Below are positions 17,498 through 26,175 of a DNA stretch of 64,000 bases, in pieces (the first letter of the stretch is position 1; every line of letters starts with the position of its first letter). The notes beneath the pieces are model-generated. The model was given only the letters and a program-made list of their open reading frames with translations, was not told the origin of the DNA and made no database searches. Source of the stretch: Roseiarcus sp963820775 (lineage in GTDB: Bacteria > Pseudomonadota > Alphaproteobacteria > Rhizobiales > Beijerinckiaceae); assembly GCA_963820775.1 (NCBI GenBank), contig CAWGBF010000003.1, positions 1 to 64,000 of the forward strand, given 5' to 3'. A program made the position numbers and the translations under genes.

Positions 17498-19135
17498 TCA
17501 AGGGCGTCCGAGCAGCTCAGCGCCCCCGCCGCGCGCCGGACCGGCGGTGATGTCGTAGTCATCCGGCTTCTTGGCGATCAGGGTTTGCGTCGTCAGGATC
17601 AGGGCGGCGACCGATCCCGCGTTGCGGACGGCGCAGTAGCTGACCTTCACCGGGTCGATGATGCCGGCTTTGACCATATCGACGGTCTCTCCGCTGCGCG
17701 CGTCAAAGCCATGGCCGTTACTGGCTTTCGCAACCTTGACGACGGCGGCTGCGCTATCGCGGCCGCTATTGGCGACGATGCAGGCGAACGGGTGGCTCAG
17801 CGAGCGTTGCACCAATATGGCCCCCTGCTGGGCGGCGCCTTTCAACGTCTTGATCAGACCGTCGAGTTCCGGCGCAACGCGCATCAGAGCGACGCCGCCG
17901 CCCGGCACAATGCCCTCTTCGATTGCAGCGCGCGTTGCATTGATCGAATCTTCGATCAATTGCGCTTTGCGCTTCTGCTCGACCGGGGTGGCGCCGCCCG
18001 CCAGGATCATCGCCGTGCCGCCGGACAGCTTCGCGAGACGCTCCTGGAACTTGTCGCGCTCGACATTTTCCGGCGCCGCGTCGTACTGACGTGACACCTG
18101 CTCGCGGCGGGCCTGAATTTCCTTGGGTCTGCCGTGCCCCGCCGTGATCAGCGTCTTCGTCGACGAGATTCGCACCTGACGCGCCGAGCCGAGATCTTCC
18201 AGTCGCGCCCGCTCGACCGCGCCGCCAAGGTCCCGCGATATCACCTTGCCGCCTGTCGTGACGGCGATGTCGTCCAGCATCGCCTTGCGCCAATGGCCAT
18301 ATTCCGGCGGATGAATGGCGGCGACCTTGAAGTTGTCTTTCTCACGCCGCGACAACAGCATCATGATCACCGGAGGCGCCACTTCCTCCGCAATGATCAG
18401 CAGCGGCCGACGGCTCTTTTCGATGAGAGAGAAAACGCCGCTCAGCTCATCGATCGACTGTATTTTCTGATCGGTCATCAGGATGTAGGGGTTGTCGAGA
18501 ACGACCTGCATCCGCTCGACGTCCGTCACCATGTGATGCGAAAGATAGCCGCGCTCGAACGCCATGCCTTCGATCACTTCCAGCGTCGTCTCGACGGTCG
18601 CTCCGAATTCGACGGCGACGATGCCGTGGTTGCCGGCGCGCTCGAAGGCTTCCGCGACGATCTCGCCGAGCTTGGCGTCATTGGCCGCGATGCTGGCGAT
18701 GGCGCGCAGGCCCTTTCCGCCATCGAGGCTCCTGGCCGAGCGCTTGAGCGCCTCGATGGTCTCGTCGACAGCCAGTTCAAGCCCCTCGACCAATTCGACG
18801 GGATTGGCGCCCTCGGCAAGCAACGCAAGGCCGTTCTGCACCAGGAAATTGGCGAGCACGGTCGCGGTGGTGGTTCCGTCGCCCGCGACTTCATTGGTCT
18901 GCTTCGAGACTTCGCGAAGAACCTGAGCGCCCATATTCTCGAACGGGCATTCGAGCTCGATCTCGCTCGCGATGCTGACGCCGTCACGAGACACGATCGG
19001 CGTGCCGATCGGGCGGTCCATCACCGCGTTCATGCCCCTGGGACCAAGCGTGCCGCTGACGGCCTTGGTCAGCTTGGCGACGCCGCGACCTAAGGCCTCT
19101 CTGGCTTCAGCATCGTGCAGCATGATCTTGGGCAT
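17498..19135 (-). CDS. GroEL-type chaperonin paralogue of the monooxygenase operon
   Basis: A 545-residue Hsp60/GroEL homologue. The ATP loop GDGTTTATVLA (residues 85-95), the LGPRGMNAVMD block and the hydrolysis-site region (ATPVEQKRKAQLIEDS, Asp retained; EEGIVPGGGVAL) are intact. The flexible Gly-Gly-Met tail of housekeeping GroEL is missing; the protein ends GPARGGGAELLGRP. No groES accompanies it. GroEL-like genes are a known component of the mim and prm propane monooxygenase clusters, where a dedicated chaperonin (MimG) is needed for productive folding of the hydroxylase large subunit. I infer the same role here. It is the last gene of the operon, 18 bases after the small preceding ORF. 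Confidence 0.9.
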   Translation of the reverse strand: MPKIMLHDAEAREALGRGVAKLTKAVSGTLGPRGMNAVMDRPIGTPIVSRDGVSIASEIELECPFENMGAQVLREVSKQTNEVAGDGTTTATVLANFLVQNGLALLAEGANPVELVEGLELAVDETIEALKRSARSLDGGKGLRAIASIAANDAKLGEIVAEAFERAGNHGIVAVEFGATVETTLEVIEGMAFERGYLSHHMVTDVERMQVVLDNPYILMTDQKIQSIDELSGVFSLIEKSRRPLLIIAEEVAPPVIMMLLSRREKDNFKVAAIHPPEYGHWRKAMLDDIAVTTGGKVISRDLGGAVERARLEDLGSARQVRISSTKTLITAGHGRPKEIQARREQVSRQYDAAPENVERDKFQERLAKLSGGTAMILAGGATPVEQKRKAQLIEDSINATRAAIEEGIVPGGGVALMRVAPELDGLIKTLKGAAQQGAILVQRSLSHPFACIVANSGRDSAAAVVKVAKASNGHGFDARSGETVDMVKAGIIDPVKVSYCAVRNAGSVAALILTTQTLIAKKPDDYDITAGPARGGGAELLGRP

Positions 19136-19153
19136 CGTCGCTTCCTCGTGAAG

Positions 19154-19420
19154 TTATAGGTCTTGCGCCGAAACCTGGGACGGCTCAAAACGTCGGGCGC
19201 TCTTCGTCGATAGCGGCGTCTCCATATCAAAGCGTGCATGCAACAGGCCGCGGCAAAGAGCGCTGTTGAATTCAGCATTGACGTCGACACGCCGCAGCGC
19301 GCGCACATAAGTCGATAGCGTTTCGGCCTGCAGCGGATCGCCCTCCGTATCGACAAACGCCCGCGACGTCGCGAGCGGATCGGACACGGTTGGGCGCCGT
19401 TCAAGATAGCGCGTCCGCAA
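19154..19420 (-). CDS. Small unknown protein between the MIP18 and GroEL genes
   Basis: An 88-residue open frame with no ATG or GTG; the only plausible start is TTG at 19420, after a GAGGCGGG purine stretch. The product (RTRYLERRPTVSDPLATSRA ... ALRRVDVNAEFNSALCRGLL) is soluble, with a helical middle around ETLSTYVRALRRV and a single Cys. I do not recognise a family. It nearly abuts the MIP18-family gene (28 bases) and the GroEL gene (18 bases), so it should be co-transcribed. A small maturation or assembly factor for the monooxygenase is a reasonable guess, not evidence. Confidence 0.6.
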   Translation of the reverse strand: MRTRYLERRPTVSDPLATSRAFVDTEGDPLQAETLSTYVRALRRVDVNAEFNSALCRGLLHARFDMETPLSTKSARRFEPSQVSAQDL

Positions 19421-19448
19421 TCGGGCGCCCGCCTCGTCAACCTCGAGC

Positions 19449-19940
19449 TCAACAAGCTCCGTCGAGCGTCATTTCGACCAACCCCGCGGCGTCACGGCCC
19501 GCTTCGATGAGATGGGCGAGCAGCGCCGCCTGGCGACGCTGGAAAGCCTTCAACAGGAAGGTCCGCCGCAATTCGTCAAGATCGCCGTCGGCCTCGGCGC
19601 CGAACGTCTCCTGGAAGTTCAGCCCGCGCGCGAGCCCAGCATTGATCTTGTCGGCGTACATATGCTCGCCGAGCACAATGCTGACATCGGCGACCCACGG
19701 CAGCTCCTTGACGGCGTTGCGCATGTCGTCCGCCATCAGGAACGAGAAATTCGCCGCGCACCAATAGGTCGGCAGGCGAAATTCGATGTGGACGCAATTG
19801 TCGGCGTCCACATCGGCTCGGGTGACGAATTCGAGCGCAGTGACCGGCTCGTCCAGCTCCGGGTCGGTGACGGTTTCCAACCGCCTCCAGACCTCGGCTT
19901 TGCGGTCGGCGGTGATCGAGTCCCGCATGGGTTTGATCAC
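19449..19940 (-). CDS. MIP18/DUF59-family metal-cluster assembly protein
   Basis: A 163-residue protein with the MIP18 (DUF59, SufT/PaaD-like) fold in its first 110 residues: RLETVTDPELDEPVTALEFV, then a conserved-Cys stretch LPTYWCAANFSFLMADDMRN. The C-terminal 50 residues are helical and less typical. Family members help assemble or insert iron-sulfur and related metal centres. Homologues accompany many group 5/6 diiron monooxygenases (propane, acetone), where maturation of the diiron site is the suspected job. The start overlaps the amidohydrolase stop (GTGA); an ATG at 19928 is the alternative. Translational coupling with the amidohydrolase is likely. Confidence 0.83.
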   Translation of the reverse strand: MIKPMRDSITADRKAEVWRRLETVTDPELDEPVTALEFVTRADVDADNCVHIEFRLPTYWCAANFSFLMADDMRNAVKELPWVADVSIVLGEHMYADKINAGLARGLNFQETFGAEADGDLDELRRTFLLKAFQRRQAALLAHLIEAGRDAAGLVEMTLDGAC

Positions 19941-20980
19941 TTGGGGGCGTGGACGGATTCTTCAAGATGCGCGTATCCGCCCGCCGCCTCGATCTTCTTC
20001 TTCTGCGCCTCGACGTCGATGCCATACAGCCGGGCCGCATTGAGGCCGAGGATCTTCTTCTTCGTCTCGAGCGTCAGAGCCGACCCGGTCTCCTTCGCCT
20101 CCTCCTCCGGAATTTCGAAGGCCATGAATTTGTCGATCAGCCATTTCGGCGTCCAGATGCCGTAGTCGCTGCCGTACAGGAGCTTGTCCGGCCCAAGCCA
20201 GAACAGAAGCTCCGACATCACGTGGCCGAAATAACCGGGACGGGTGTGAATGAACGGCAACGCGACGGCGAGGCCGCCATAGACGTTGGTCTCCTGCGTG
20301 GCGATCCAGCAGAAATCGTCAAGGCGCGGCAGGCCGCAATGTTCGACGATGAAGTTGAGGTCCTGGAACGATGTTGCGACATCGTCGATGTCGGCGACGT
20401 CGAACGCGTCCCTGTTCAAGGGAATGATCGTCGGACCCTTGTGGACGTGGATGTTCTTGATGCCGTACTTTTGCGCCGCCTCAAGGAACTTGTAGGACTC
20501 CTTGTCGGTGAGCTTGTAGCCCTTCGAGTCGCCCTTCCACTCCGCGGTGTAGAGCTTGACGCCCTTGACGTGATACTTCTCGCAATTGGCGTGCAGCGCC
20601 TCCAGACCCTTGGTGCCGTCGCGCGGATCAAAGGCGCTGTTGAGGATGAAGCGCTCGGGATGACTCTTCTTCATCGCGGCGTTGCGCTCGGTCGTGTTGA
20701 AGCCGTGCTTGTAGAAATCGCCCAGATAGGTCGGCTGCAATATCGCCATGTCGTCGTAGCCGTGGACGAACAGGTCGTCGTGCATCGTCTTGGCGTCGTA
20801 TTTCTCGAATTTCTCCAGCGTCCACTTCTCGGACGGCGGGCTCAGATTCGAATGATAGGCGTAGAAGCATTCGATGAATTGCTTGCCGTGAATGTTCTTC
20901 TGGTTGGCGGGGCTGCCGTCCCAAAAATGCGTGTGCCCGTCGATGACGAAGATCTCTTCACCGCTAGCGGTCCTGTACAT
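19937..20980 (-). CDS. Amidohydrolase-family protein of the monooxygenase operon
   Basis: A 347-residue metal-dependent hydrolase (amidohydrolase 2 family, TIM barrel). Metal ligands are visible in DGHTHFWDG (residues 14-20), the HVHKGP histidine, IVEHCGLPR, and the Asp of KLLYGSDYGIW. The ATG at 20980 follows GGGAG. An amidohydrolase of this type is a standard member of mim/prm clusters in mycobacteria and Gordonia. Its biochemical role there is unproven, and both a maturation role and a decarboxylase/hydrolase step in alcohol or ketone use have been considered. It is followed by a four-base overlap with the MIP18 gene. Confidence 0.87.
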   Translation of the reverse strand: MYRTASGEEIFVIDGHTHFWDGSPANQKNIHGKQFIECFYAYHSNLSPPSEKWTLEKFEKYDAKTMHDDLFVHGYDDMAILQPTYLGDFYKHGFNTTERNAAMKKSHPERFILNSAFDPRDGTKGLEALHANCEKYHVKGVKLYTAEWKGDSKGYKLTDKESYKFLEAAQKYGIKNIHVHKGPTIIPLNRDAFDVADIDDVATSFQDLNFIVEHCGLPRLDDFCWIATQETNVYGGLAVALPFIHTRPGYFGHVMSELLFWLGPDKLLYGSDYGIWTPKWLIDKFMAFEIPEEEAKETGSALTLETKKKILGLNAARLYGIDVEAQKKKIEAAGGYAHLEESVHAPK

Positions 20981-21061
20981 GGCGATTTCTCCCTACCCCG
21001 TCATGCGGGCTGTACTTGCATCATAGAAGACGGAGCGCGTGGCCCGCCTTCGTCGGAAGAG

Positions 21062-21082
21062 GGCCGGCGCTCGGGCCCGGCC
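21062..21082 (-). other. Intercistronic hairpin after prmD
   Basis: A six-base-pair GC stem (GGCCGG/CCGGCC, nine-base loop) starts nine bases after the prmD stop on the minus strand. There is no U-run after it, so it is more likely to stabilise or process the mRNA than to terminate it. Confidence 0.4.
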
Positions 21083-21090
21083 TTCAACAG

Positions 21091-21447
21091 CTAGTGTTCG
21101 ATATAGGCCAAGGCCTCGTCCATATTGCCGAAGCAAACGACCGTGTTGTCGTCGACCATGACCATGCGGCCGTAGTGGGTCGACGTCGAGATTTCGAACA
21201 GATGCGGGGTCATCGGTCGGCCAAGCGCCTCGCTGATCTCGTCCATCTTGAATTCCAGCTTCGGGTCGCCATCGATCCGGATCATCGCCGGCTGATAGGT
21301 GACCATGACGTTCGGTTTCTTCTCCATGACCTCGGCGATGGCGCGCGCCTCGACGCTGTCGTTCATCGTTATCCCGCATTGGTGGGAAATTGTGTCCTCA
21401 AACCGAATGTCCTTCATCGACTTGAAGATATTCTGGTGCACAGCCAT
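21091..21447 (-). CDS. prmD: Diiron monooxygenase coupling (regulatory) protein
   Basis: A 118-residue effector/coupling protein of the MmoB/DmpM family. It binds the hydroxylase and tunes oxygen activation and electron transfer but has no cofactor itself. Family marks are GITMNDSVEARAIAEVMEKK and the strand region VMVTYQPAMIRIDGDPKLEF. The length is right for PrmD/MimD. The start has a strong ribosome-binding site (CAGGAG). It follows prmC by 56 bases, after a hairpin that encloses the prmC stop. The order large subunit, reductase, small subunit, coupling protein matches prmABCD/mimABCD and differs from sMMO and toluene monooxygenases. Confidence 0.9.
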   Translation of the reverse strand: MAVHQNIFKSMKDIRFEDTISHQCGITMNDSVEARAIAEVMEKKPNVMVTYQPAMIRIDGDPKLEFKMDEISEALGRPMTPHLFEISTSTHYGRMVMVDDNTVVCFGNMDEALAYIEH

Positions 21448-21496
21448 TTTGGTCTCCTGAACGGGTAATGGGACTCGCGCTCGATTGAGCTTCCGG

Positions 21497-21517
21497 GGGC
21501 GCCTTAGAGAGGCGCCC
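21497..21517 (-). other. Hairpin enclosing the prmC stop codon
   Basis: A perfect eight-base-pair stem (GGGCGCCT/AGGCGCCC, five-base loop) whose loop contains the first bases of the prmC TAA stop. It lies in the prmC-prmD junction. It could protect the upstream message from 3' exonucleases or modulate termination and re-initiation. Confidence 0.5.
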
Positions 21518-22577
21518 TCAGGTCGACTTCCTTGCAGATTGCCGCGATGCGATTCTTCGCCGCCGCCTGAGCTTCCGCGAAGCTCGAGACTTTGACTCTC
21601 GGCTGCGACCAGATCGGCTGCAGGTTGTTGGCGGCTTCGTGCGCGAGCTCTGCGTGGTGCGCCATCCAGCCGTTGAACAGGCCCTTGTTATGCGCGCCAT
21701 GCTCCTTGTCATGGGTCAGCATATGGATGAGTTCGACCGTATTGGCGAGGTTGCGCTCATAGTCGGCCTCGGCGGCGGAGACGACCGAGGGCGTGGCGAA
21801 GTCGCCCTGCGACGCCGCGACCTGCATGATGAAGCCGCTGCGGAACAGCTCGCCAACCAGCGGCTCGAAAACAAGATTGGTCGCGAGATACTGCTCGAGA
21901 AAGTCGGTCGCGCCCATGATCGATTCGATCGCCTTGCGCGTTCCCTGCCAGACGGGATCCTCGAGCCAGTGCTTCTTGCCGGCGTTCTCGTCGAAGCCTT
22001 CAAGGTCGAGGCCGATCTCGGCGAGGTAGAGGGTAAGGTCCTGGGCGAAACGCAGCTTGTAGGATGAATTCGTGAGGATCGCGGTGTTGATCATCTGGGT
22101 GTAGCCATACCGCTGCGCCTGCATCATCGATGTCCCTAAGCCAAACTCGGCGTGCTTCCAGGCGCCCAGATTATCTTGCAGGATCTTGACCCAGGTCTTG
22201 TCCATGCGCTTTGGCGCGCCGGATTTCCGCGCGTTTTCGATGACGCCCTGAACCATGCCGCAGATCGTCGACTGCCGCTGATAGTGGGTGCGCTCCCATT
22301 CCTGATCGACCGAGCGGAACTGATGCCAGTTCGAGCTCAGCGCCTTCGTCCAGTTCTTGGAATAAGTCGGGGTGCCGTCCGGGAATGAAATGATCCAATC
22401 CTGGAGAAGGTAACGCTCCGGATCGGGTTGCACGTCAACCGTCATATCCTCGTAGTGGGTCGCCTTGCGGCCCTTGGGCTCGAAATAGTTGAACTTGCGG
22501 CTGTCCGAACCAGGAAACGTGGCAGCGCCGGCGGCGCCCGACTTGACCGGGTTTGACTGTTGTGTTGCTGCGTCCAT
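21504..22577 (-). CDS. prmC: Diiron monooxygenase hydroxylase small (beta) subunit
   Basis: A 357-residue, mostly helical beta subunit of a soluble diiron monooxygenase, which scaffolds the alpha subunit in an (alpha-beta)2 hydroxylase without its own metal site. The family shows in FNYFEPKGRKATHYEDMTVD, the WHQFRSVDQEWERTHYQRQS stretch and AHHAELAHEAANNLQPIWSQ near the end. The frame is intact. The ATG at 22577 is preceded by AAGGAGGAAG, one of the strongest ribosome-binding sites in the operon. Sequence and order place it with the propane-type (group 5/6) enzymes. Confidence 0.92.
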   Translation of the reverse strand: MDAATQQSNPVKSGAAGAATFPGSDSRKFNYFEPKGRKATHYEDMTVDVQPDPERYLLQDWIISFPDGTPTYSKNWTKALSSNWHQFRSVDQEWERTHYQRQSTICGMVQGVIENARKSGAPKRMDKTWVKILQDNLGAWKHAEFGLGTSMMQAQRYGYTQMINTAILTNSSYKLRFAQDLTLYLAEIGLDLEGFDENAGKKHWLEDPVWQGTRKAIESIMGATDFLEQYLATNLVFEPLVGELFRSGFIMQVAASQGDFATPSVVSAAEADYERNLANTVELIHMLTHDKEHGAHNKGLFNGWMAHHAELAHEAANNLQPIWSQPRVKVSSFAEAQAAAKNRIAAICKEVDLRAPL

Positions 22578-22638
22578 CGCTTCCTCCTTTGAAATTGCTG
22601 CTGTCGACTTCTCGTTTGCACTTTGGTTGACGCCGCGT

Positions 22639-23683
22639 TCACCGCACGGCTGGAGTAAACCGGTCGAAATGGATGTGATCGAGGTCGACGCCGTTCATCT
22701 GCAAAACAGGCAAGACCGCGTCGATCATCGGCGGGGGTCCGCAGGCGTAGGCGTCGATCGACTCCGCTGAGCGCGTCAGCGCGCAGATGGCGTTGAACGA
22801 CCTCATGCACGAAGCCGACGCTCGCCGCTCCAGTCATCGTCCGCCGCGGCGTCCGACAAAGCCGGAATGAATTTGAAGTCCGGCAAACTCGCCGCAATGG
22901 CGGCGATCTCGTCGAGCATGAACAAATCCGCCCGCGTCCGCGCGCCGTAGAAGAAGCGGATCGGCCGCTGCTCGCCGCTCTCGACATGATCGGAGAGGAT
23001 CGACCAAAGCGGCGACATCCCCGAGCCGCCGCCGATCAGCAGCATCGGGACCGGTGCGCGCCTCGCGCCGGAAACAGGTCCCGTACGGTCCCTTGGCCTT
23101 GAGCAGACGCGCCGGGCTGCAAATCGCCGTCAAGCTGCGCGGAAAAGGCGCCGGCGGGATACTTCTTGATGATGAACGAAAGATGCGTTCCCTCGGCCGG
23201 CGTATTGGCCATCGAGAACGCGCGGGTGACGCCAGCTTCGACGATCGTCAGGTCGACATACTGTCCCGCCCAGAATTTGAGGGGCTTGTCGAGATCGACT
23301 TCAAGGAGGCGAATATCGTGGGTCAGCGGCGTGACCTTGGTCAGACGCGCTTCGTAGTCCTTCACCGGGATCGCGCGCGACAACAGGTCTTCGTCGAAAT
23401 TGAGCAGCTCGACCTCGAGGTCGCTGTAGGCGTGCGTTCTGCACAGAAGGATGTGCTCGGTCTCCCGCTCATAGTCGGGCAGAGCGAAGGTCGAATATTT
23501 GAGCAACTCGATATCGCCGCTGATGAGTTTCGACTTGCACGAGCCGCATTGACCTTCCTTGCACCCGTGCATGAGCGCGATGCCCTGGCGAAACGCCGCG
23601 TTGAGCACGGTCTCGCCTTCCTCGACCTCCATCTCGAGGCCGACGGGCTCCAACCGCACCGTATGAACAATCGCGTCCGTCAT
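22639..23683 (-). CDS. prmB: Diiron monooxygenase NADH reductase component, frameshifted
   Basis: The span encodes about 348 residues if corrected, the usual PrmB/MimB length. An N-terminal plant-type [2Fe-2S] domain has Cys at 41, 46, 49 (CKEGQCGSC) and the fourth in ILLCRTHA. Then follow the FAD domain (VTRAFSMAN) and the NAD domain (MLLIGGGSGMSPLWSIL, YACGPPPMIDAV), ending FDRFTPAVR. It passes electrons from NADH to the hydroxylase. As given, the frame changes about four times: extra C in CCCG at 23113-23116 and 23046-23049, an extra base near 22817, and a missing base near 22790. No premature stop or obvious missense occurs within any correct frame. Sequencing error or very recent decay are both possible. 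Confidence 0.85.
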
Positions 23684-23756
23684 GGTCGTCTCAACGCTCG
23701 AAGCATAGGCCGCCAGCAGCGTCGGCATGCTTCTCGCGTGCCGGCGGTTTTTGGGA

Positions 23757-23778
23757 GGGGGCCGCGCGCGCGGCCCCC
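23757..23778 (-). other. Long GC palindrome between prmA and prmB
   Basis: A perfect 22-base palindrome, five G, CCGCGCGCGCGG, five C, begins 15 bases after the prmA stop. In RNA it gives a very stable stem with a minimal loop. The minus strand continues TCCCAAAAA rather than a U-run, so it is not a typical terminator. A role in separating hydroxylase and reductase mRNA levels is plausible. Confidence 0.6.
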
Positions 23779-23792
23779 ATCGACCGTCTGGT

Positions 23793-25469
23793 CTAGTGGA
23801 CGGGATTGATCTTGAAGCCCTTGCGGTACTCCGCGACCGCCGCGTCGCGCTCCGCTCCGGGTTTCAAGGCGCGGAAGCCCTGCAGCGGGCTCCCGAGCGT
23901 GTGGCCGCGAACGTCGTCGAGCGTCCACATGTCCTTCGCGTCGAAGCGCAGGTGGGGCTGCGGCACCAGAGTCTTGCCGTCATTGCGGACGAAGCCGAGG
24001 TCCTTGATGGCGTCGGCGACGTCCCAACCGTGGTAGCAGTCTTCCCATTCGCGGCGACCGCTGAAGCGGCCCATCGCCGGCGTCGGGCGCCCTTCGTATT
24101 CGGCGGCGAACGCCACCTTATGCGTCCAGCGGCAGCCTTCCGAGCAATAGGTGTACATCTTGCCGTCGACTTCGTCGCAGACGAAGTCCTCGCGGATCAG
24201 ACACGGCACCATGCAGCTCCAGCAGCGGTGCGGATAAACGTAGCCCACGTCGCTGTTGAAGAGGATGCTGCAGTTCGCCCGGCTTCGACAGCTTGGCGTA
24301 CCACTTCCAGTAGTCGCCGAATTCGGCGTACCAGCCCGGGATACTTGTGCTCGAACCACTCGAAGTCCTTCTCGGTCTGCGCCTCGATGCGCCAGAAATT
24401 CACCGACCAGCCGACCGAGAAGAATTGCGCGGTCTTGTGGACGTAGTTTTTCTTGACGATGCGGTCCCATGCCGCCGCGACGTCGTCGTGATGGATCTTG
24501 ATGCCGTATTTCTCGAGCGGCAGCATGTAGGTGCGATAGTAATCTTCATAGATCCAGCGGTGCCACAGCTCGGCGTAGGATTCCTTGTTCTTGTCGCGGT
24601 TGGTCGTGCCGTATTCGATGAACGTCCCGATCGCGGCGTCGACGATCGCGTGGTTCTGCCAGAAGGCGTATTTGAGATCGCGCTCCAGCAACTGATGGTT
24701 CGAGGGATCGTGCAGCATCGCCATCAACATGGAATGGCCGTTGCCGATATGGCGCGACTCATCCGACTGGACGGACAAGAACACGGTCGGCAGCGCGTAG
24801 TCGCCGTTGCGCGCGGCTTCCGACGGCATCGCGACGAAGAGCGTGTTGGTGAAGGCCGTTTCGGCGACCACTGTCAGATAGATGTTGGCGGCGGTGATCG
24901 CGTCGCCGGTCAGGAAGCCTTCCGCAAACTGGCGCCCGATCGTGGAGGCGTAGCACTTGCCGAACGCGGCTTCCGTGATGTCGAACCCGGCCGGGTCGAT
25001 ATAGTTCTCCATGTACCACTTCTTCAGATTCATCTGAATCGTCGAGTGGCGCAGTTCGTCGACCATCTGCATCGTGAAGCCCGTGCGCAGCTCTTCGCCG
25101 GGCGACAGACGGCCGACCATCGCCATGGAGCGCGCCGCCGAGATTTCGGGGAACGGAATGATCGCCAGGAACAGCTTCATCCATTCGATCCAGCGCGGCT
25201 CGACGTTGCGGAACATGTCGCCGCGCAGCGCCGCATCAAGCGCGCCGTAGACGCGGTTGTCCTTTTCTTCCTGCATCGGGAAAGTAGGAACGCAGCACCT
25301 GCTTCATCGGATCGCGAGGAACCCTCGAGATCTTGTAGTCGGTCGGGAAGGTCATCGCCTCCTGGACGTAGCTCGGCGTCCAGCCGAGATCGGCGACGCG
25401 ATTGGCGGCTTCGCCAATGCTGATGCCTTTCTGCGCGGTAATCTTGTTGAGCGTCAGACTTGCGGTCAT
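23793..25469 (-). CDS. prmA: Diiron monooxygenase hydroxylase large (alpha) subunit, frameshifted
   Basis: The catalytic subunit of a propane/acetone-type soluble diiron monooxygenase. In corrected numbering the four-helix diiron site is visible: Glu108 (FPEISA), Glu138 and His141 in MVDELRH, Glu203 (VAETAF), and Glu237 and His240 in SDESRH. The C-terminus carries a YHS-like cysteine region (CWSCMVPC ... YTYCSEGCRW). The ATG at 25469 has GGAGGAG. Three single-base insertions break the frame: CCCG at 25277-25280, CCCGGG at 24335-24340, and near 24270. Removing one base at each restores family sequence without loss (RSYFPMQEEK; KYPGWYAEF; FNSDVGYVYP). The corrected length is about 557 residues, close to PrmA/MimA. 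The substrate is probably a short alkane, ketone or phenol. Confidence 0.9.
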
Positions 25470-25601
25470 TGCGTTCTCCTCCGTGTCAATCTTCCGTTCC
25501 GGATCGCTCGTCGATCCTGATCGGCTTTCAGTGCGCCCCACCGTTCTCTCCGGGATAGTCGGGGCGGATTCCGCGACGAGTGGCGGCGTTCATTCAGTCG
25601 C

Positions 25602-26169
25602 TCATCGCGCGTCCGGTTTGGTGAGCGGCTTTCCTTCTGCGATGAAGCGGGCGGTCAGAACCAGCGCGCCCATCGCAAAATCTTTGCCGTGCGCAGCGAT
25701 CATCGCTTCGGCGACATCCGCCAGCCTCACGAAAAACTCGTCCTTCGAACGATCTTCCTCAGTCAGCTGCGCCGGCGTCGCGAACCATCGACTCGCTCGC
25801 GGCGTTCATGTGAGAAACCTCCCGATTTGCGGCCGCCTGATCGTCGAATTCGAGCAGGGACCTGTTGAGCCATTCGCGCTCAGCGACGAGAGCTCGATGC
25901 TCGTCCTCAAGCCGCTCGATGCGGCGATCGATTTCGGCGAGACGCTCCGCCGGCTCAGCGTCGCCGCCGCCGCGCTCAATGTCGCGCAAAGCGCAGGCGC
26001 GCTCGATGTCGGCGCCGCCGCGCGCGCTGTCGAACTTCAGTTGCCGCAAGTTGTTGTCGATCATCGCTTCGATCAGTTTGTGTCTGGCCAACATGCTCTC
26101 GCGGCCCGCCCGCGAAGCGTCGGTCTCCGGCTCCGCAGCGGTCGCGCATCGTTGCTGGCCATCGCGCAT
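25602..26169 (-). CDS. Unknown coiled-coil protein(s) between adh and prmA, frameshifted
   Basis: The ATG at 26169 lies four bases after the adh stop. The frame encodes a charged helical protein (ARHKLIEAMIDNNLRQLKFD; ERLAEIDRRIERLEDEHRAL) that runs to a stop at 25759. A second open frame then covers the 3' part (FATPAQLTEEDRSKDEFFVR; MIAAHGKDFAMGALVLTARF) and ends at 25602. The second frame has no start of its own. Either one protein of about 188 residues is broken by a missing base near 25770, or there are two small proteins, the second starting at 25809 (MNAASESMV) with the same indel. I recognise no family. Position inside the operon suggests an accessory role. Confidence 0.55.
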
Positions 26170-26175
26170 CGTCAG

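Noticed and set aside
17468..19093. Long plus-strand open frames opposite the GroEL gene
   Set aside because: They mirror the codon structure of an intact conserved gene on the other strand and show no family resemblance. The same holds for frames opposite the dehydrogenases, permease, prm genes and antiporter genes.
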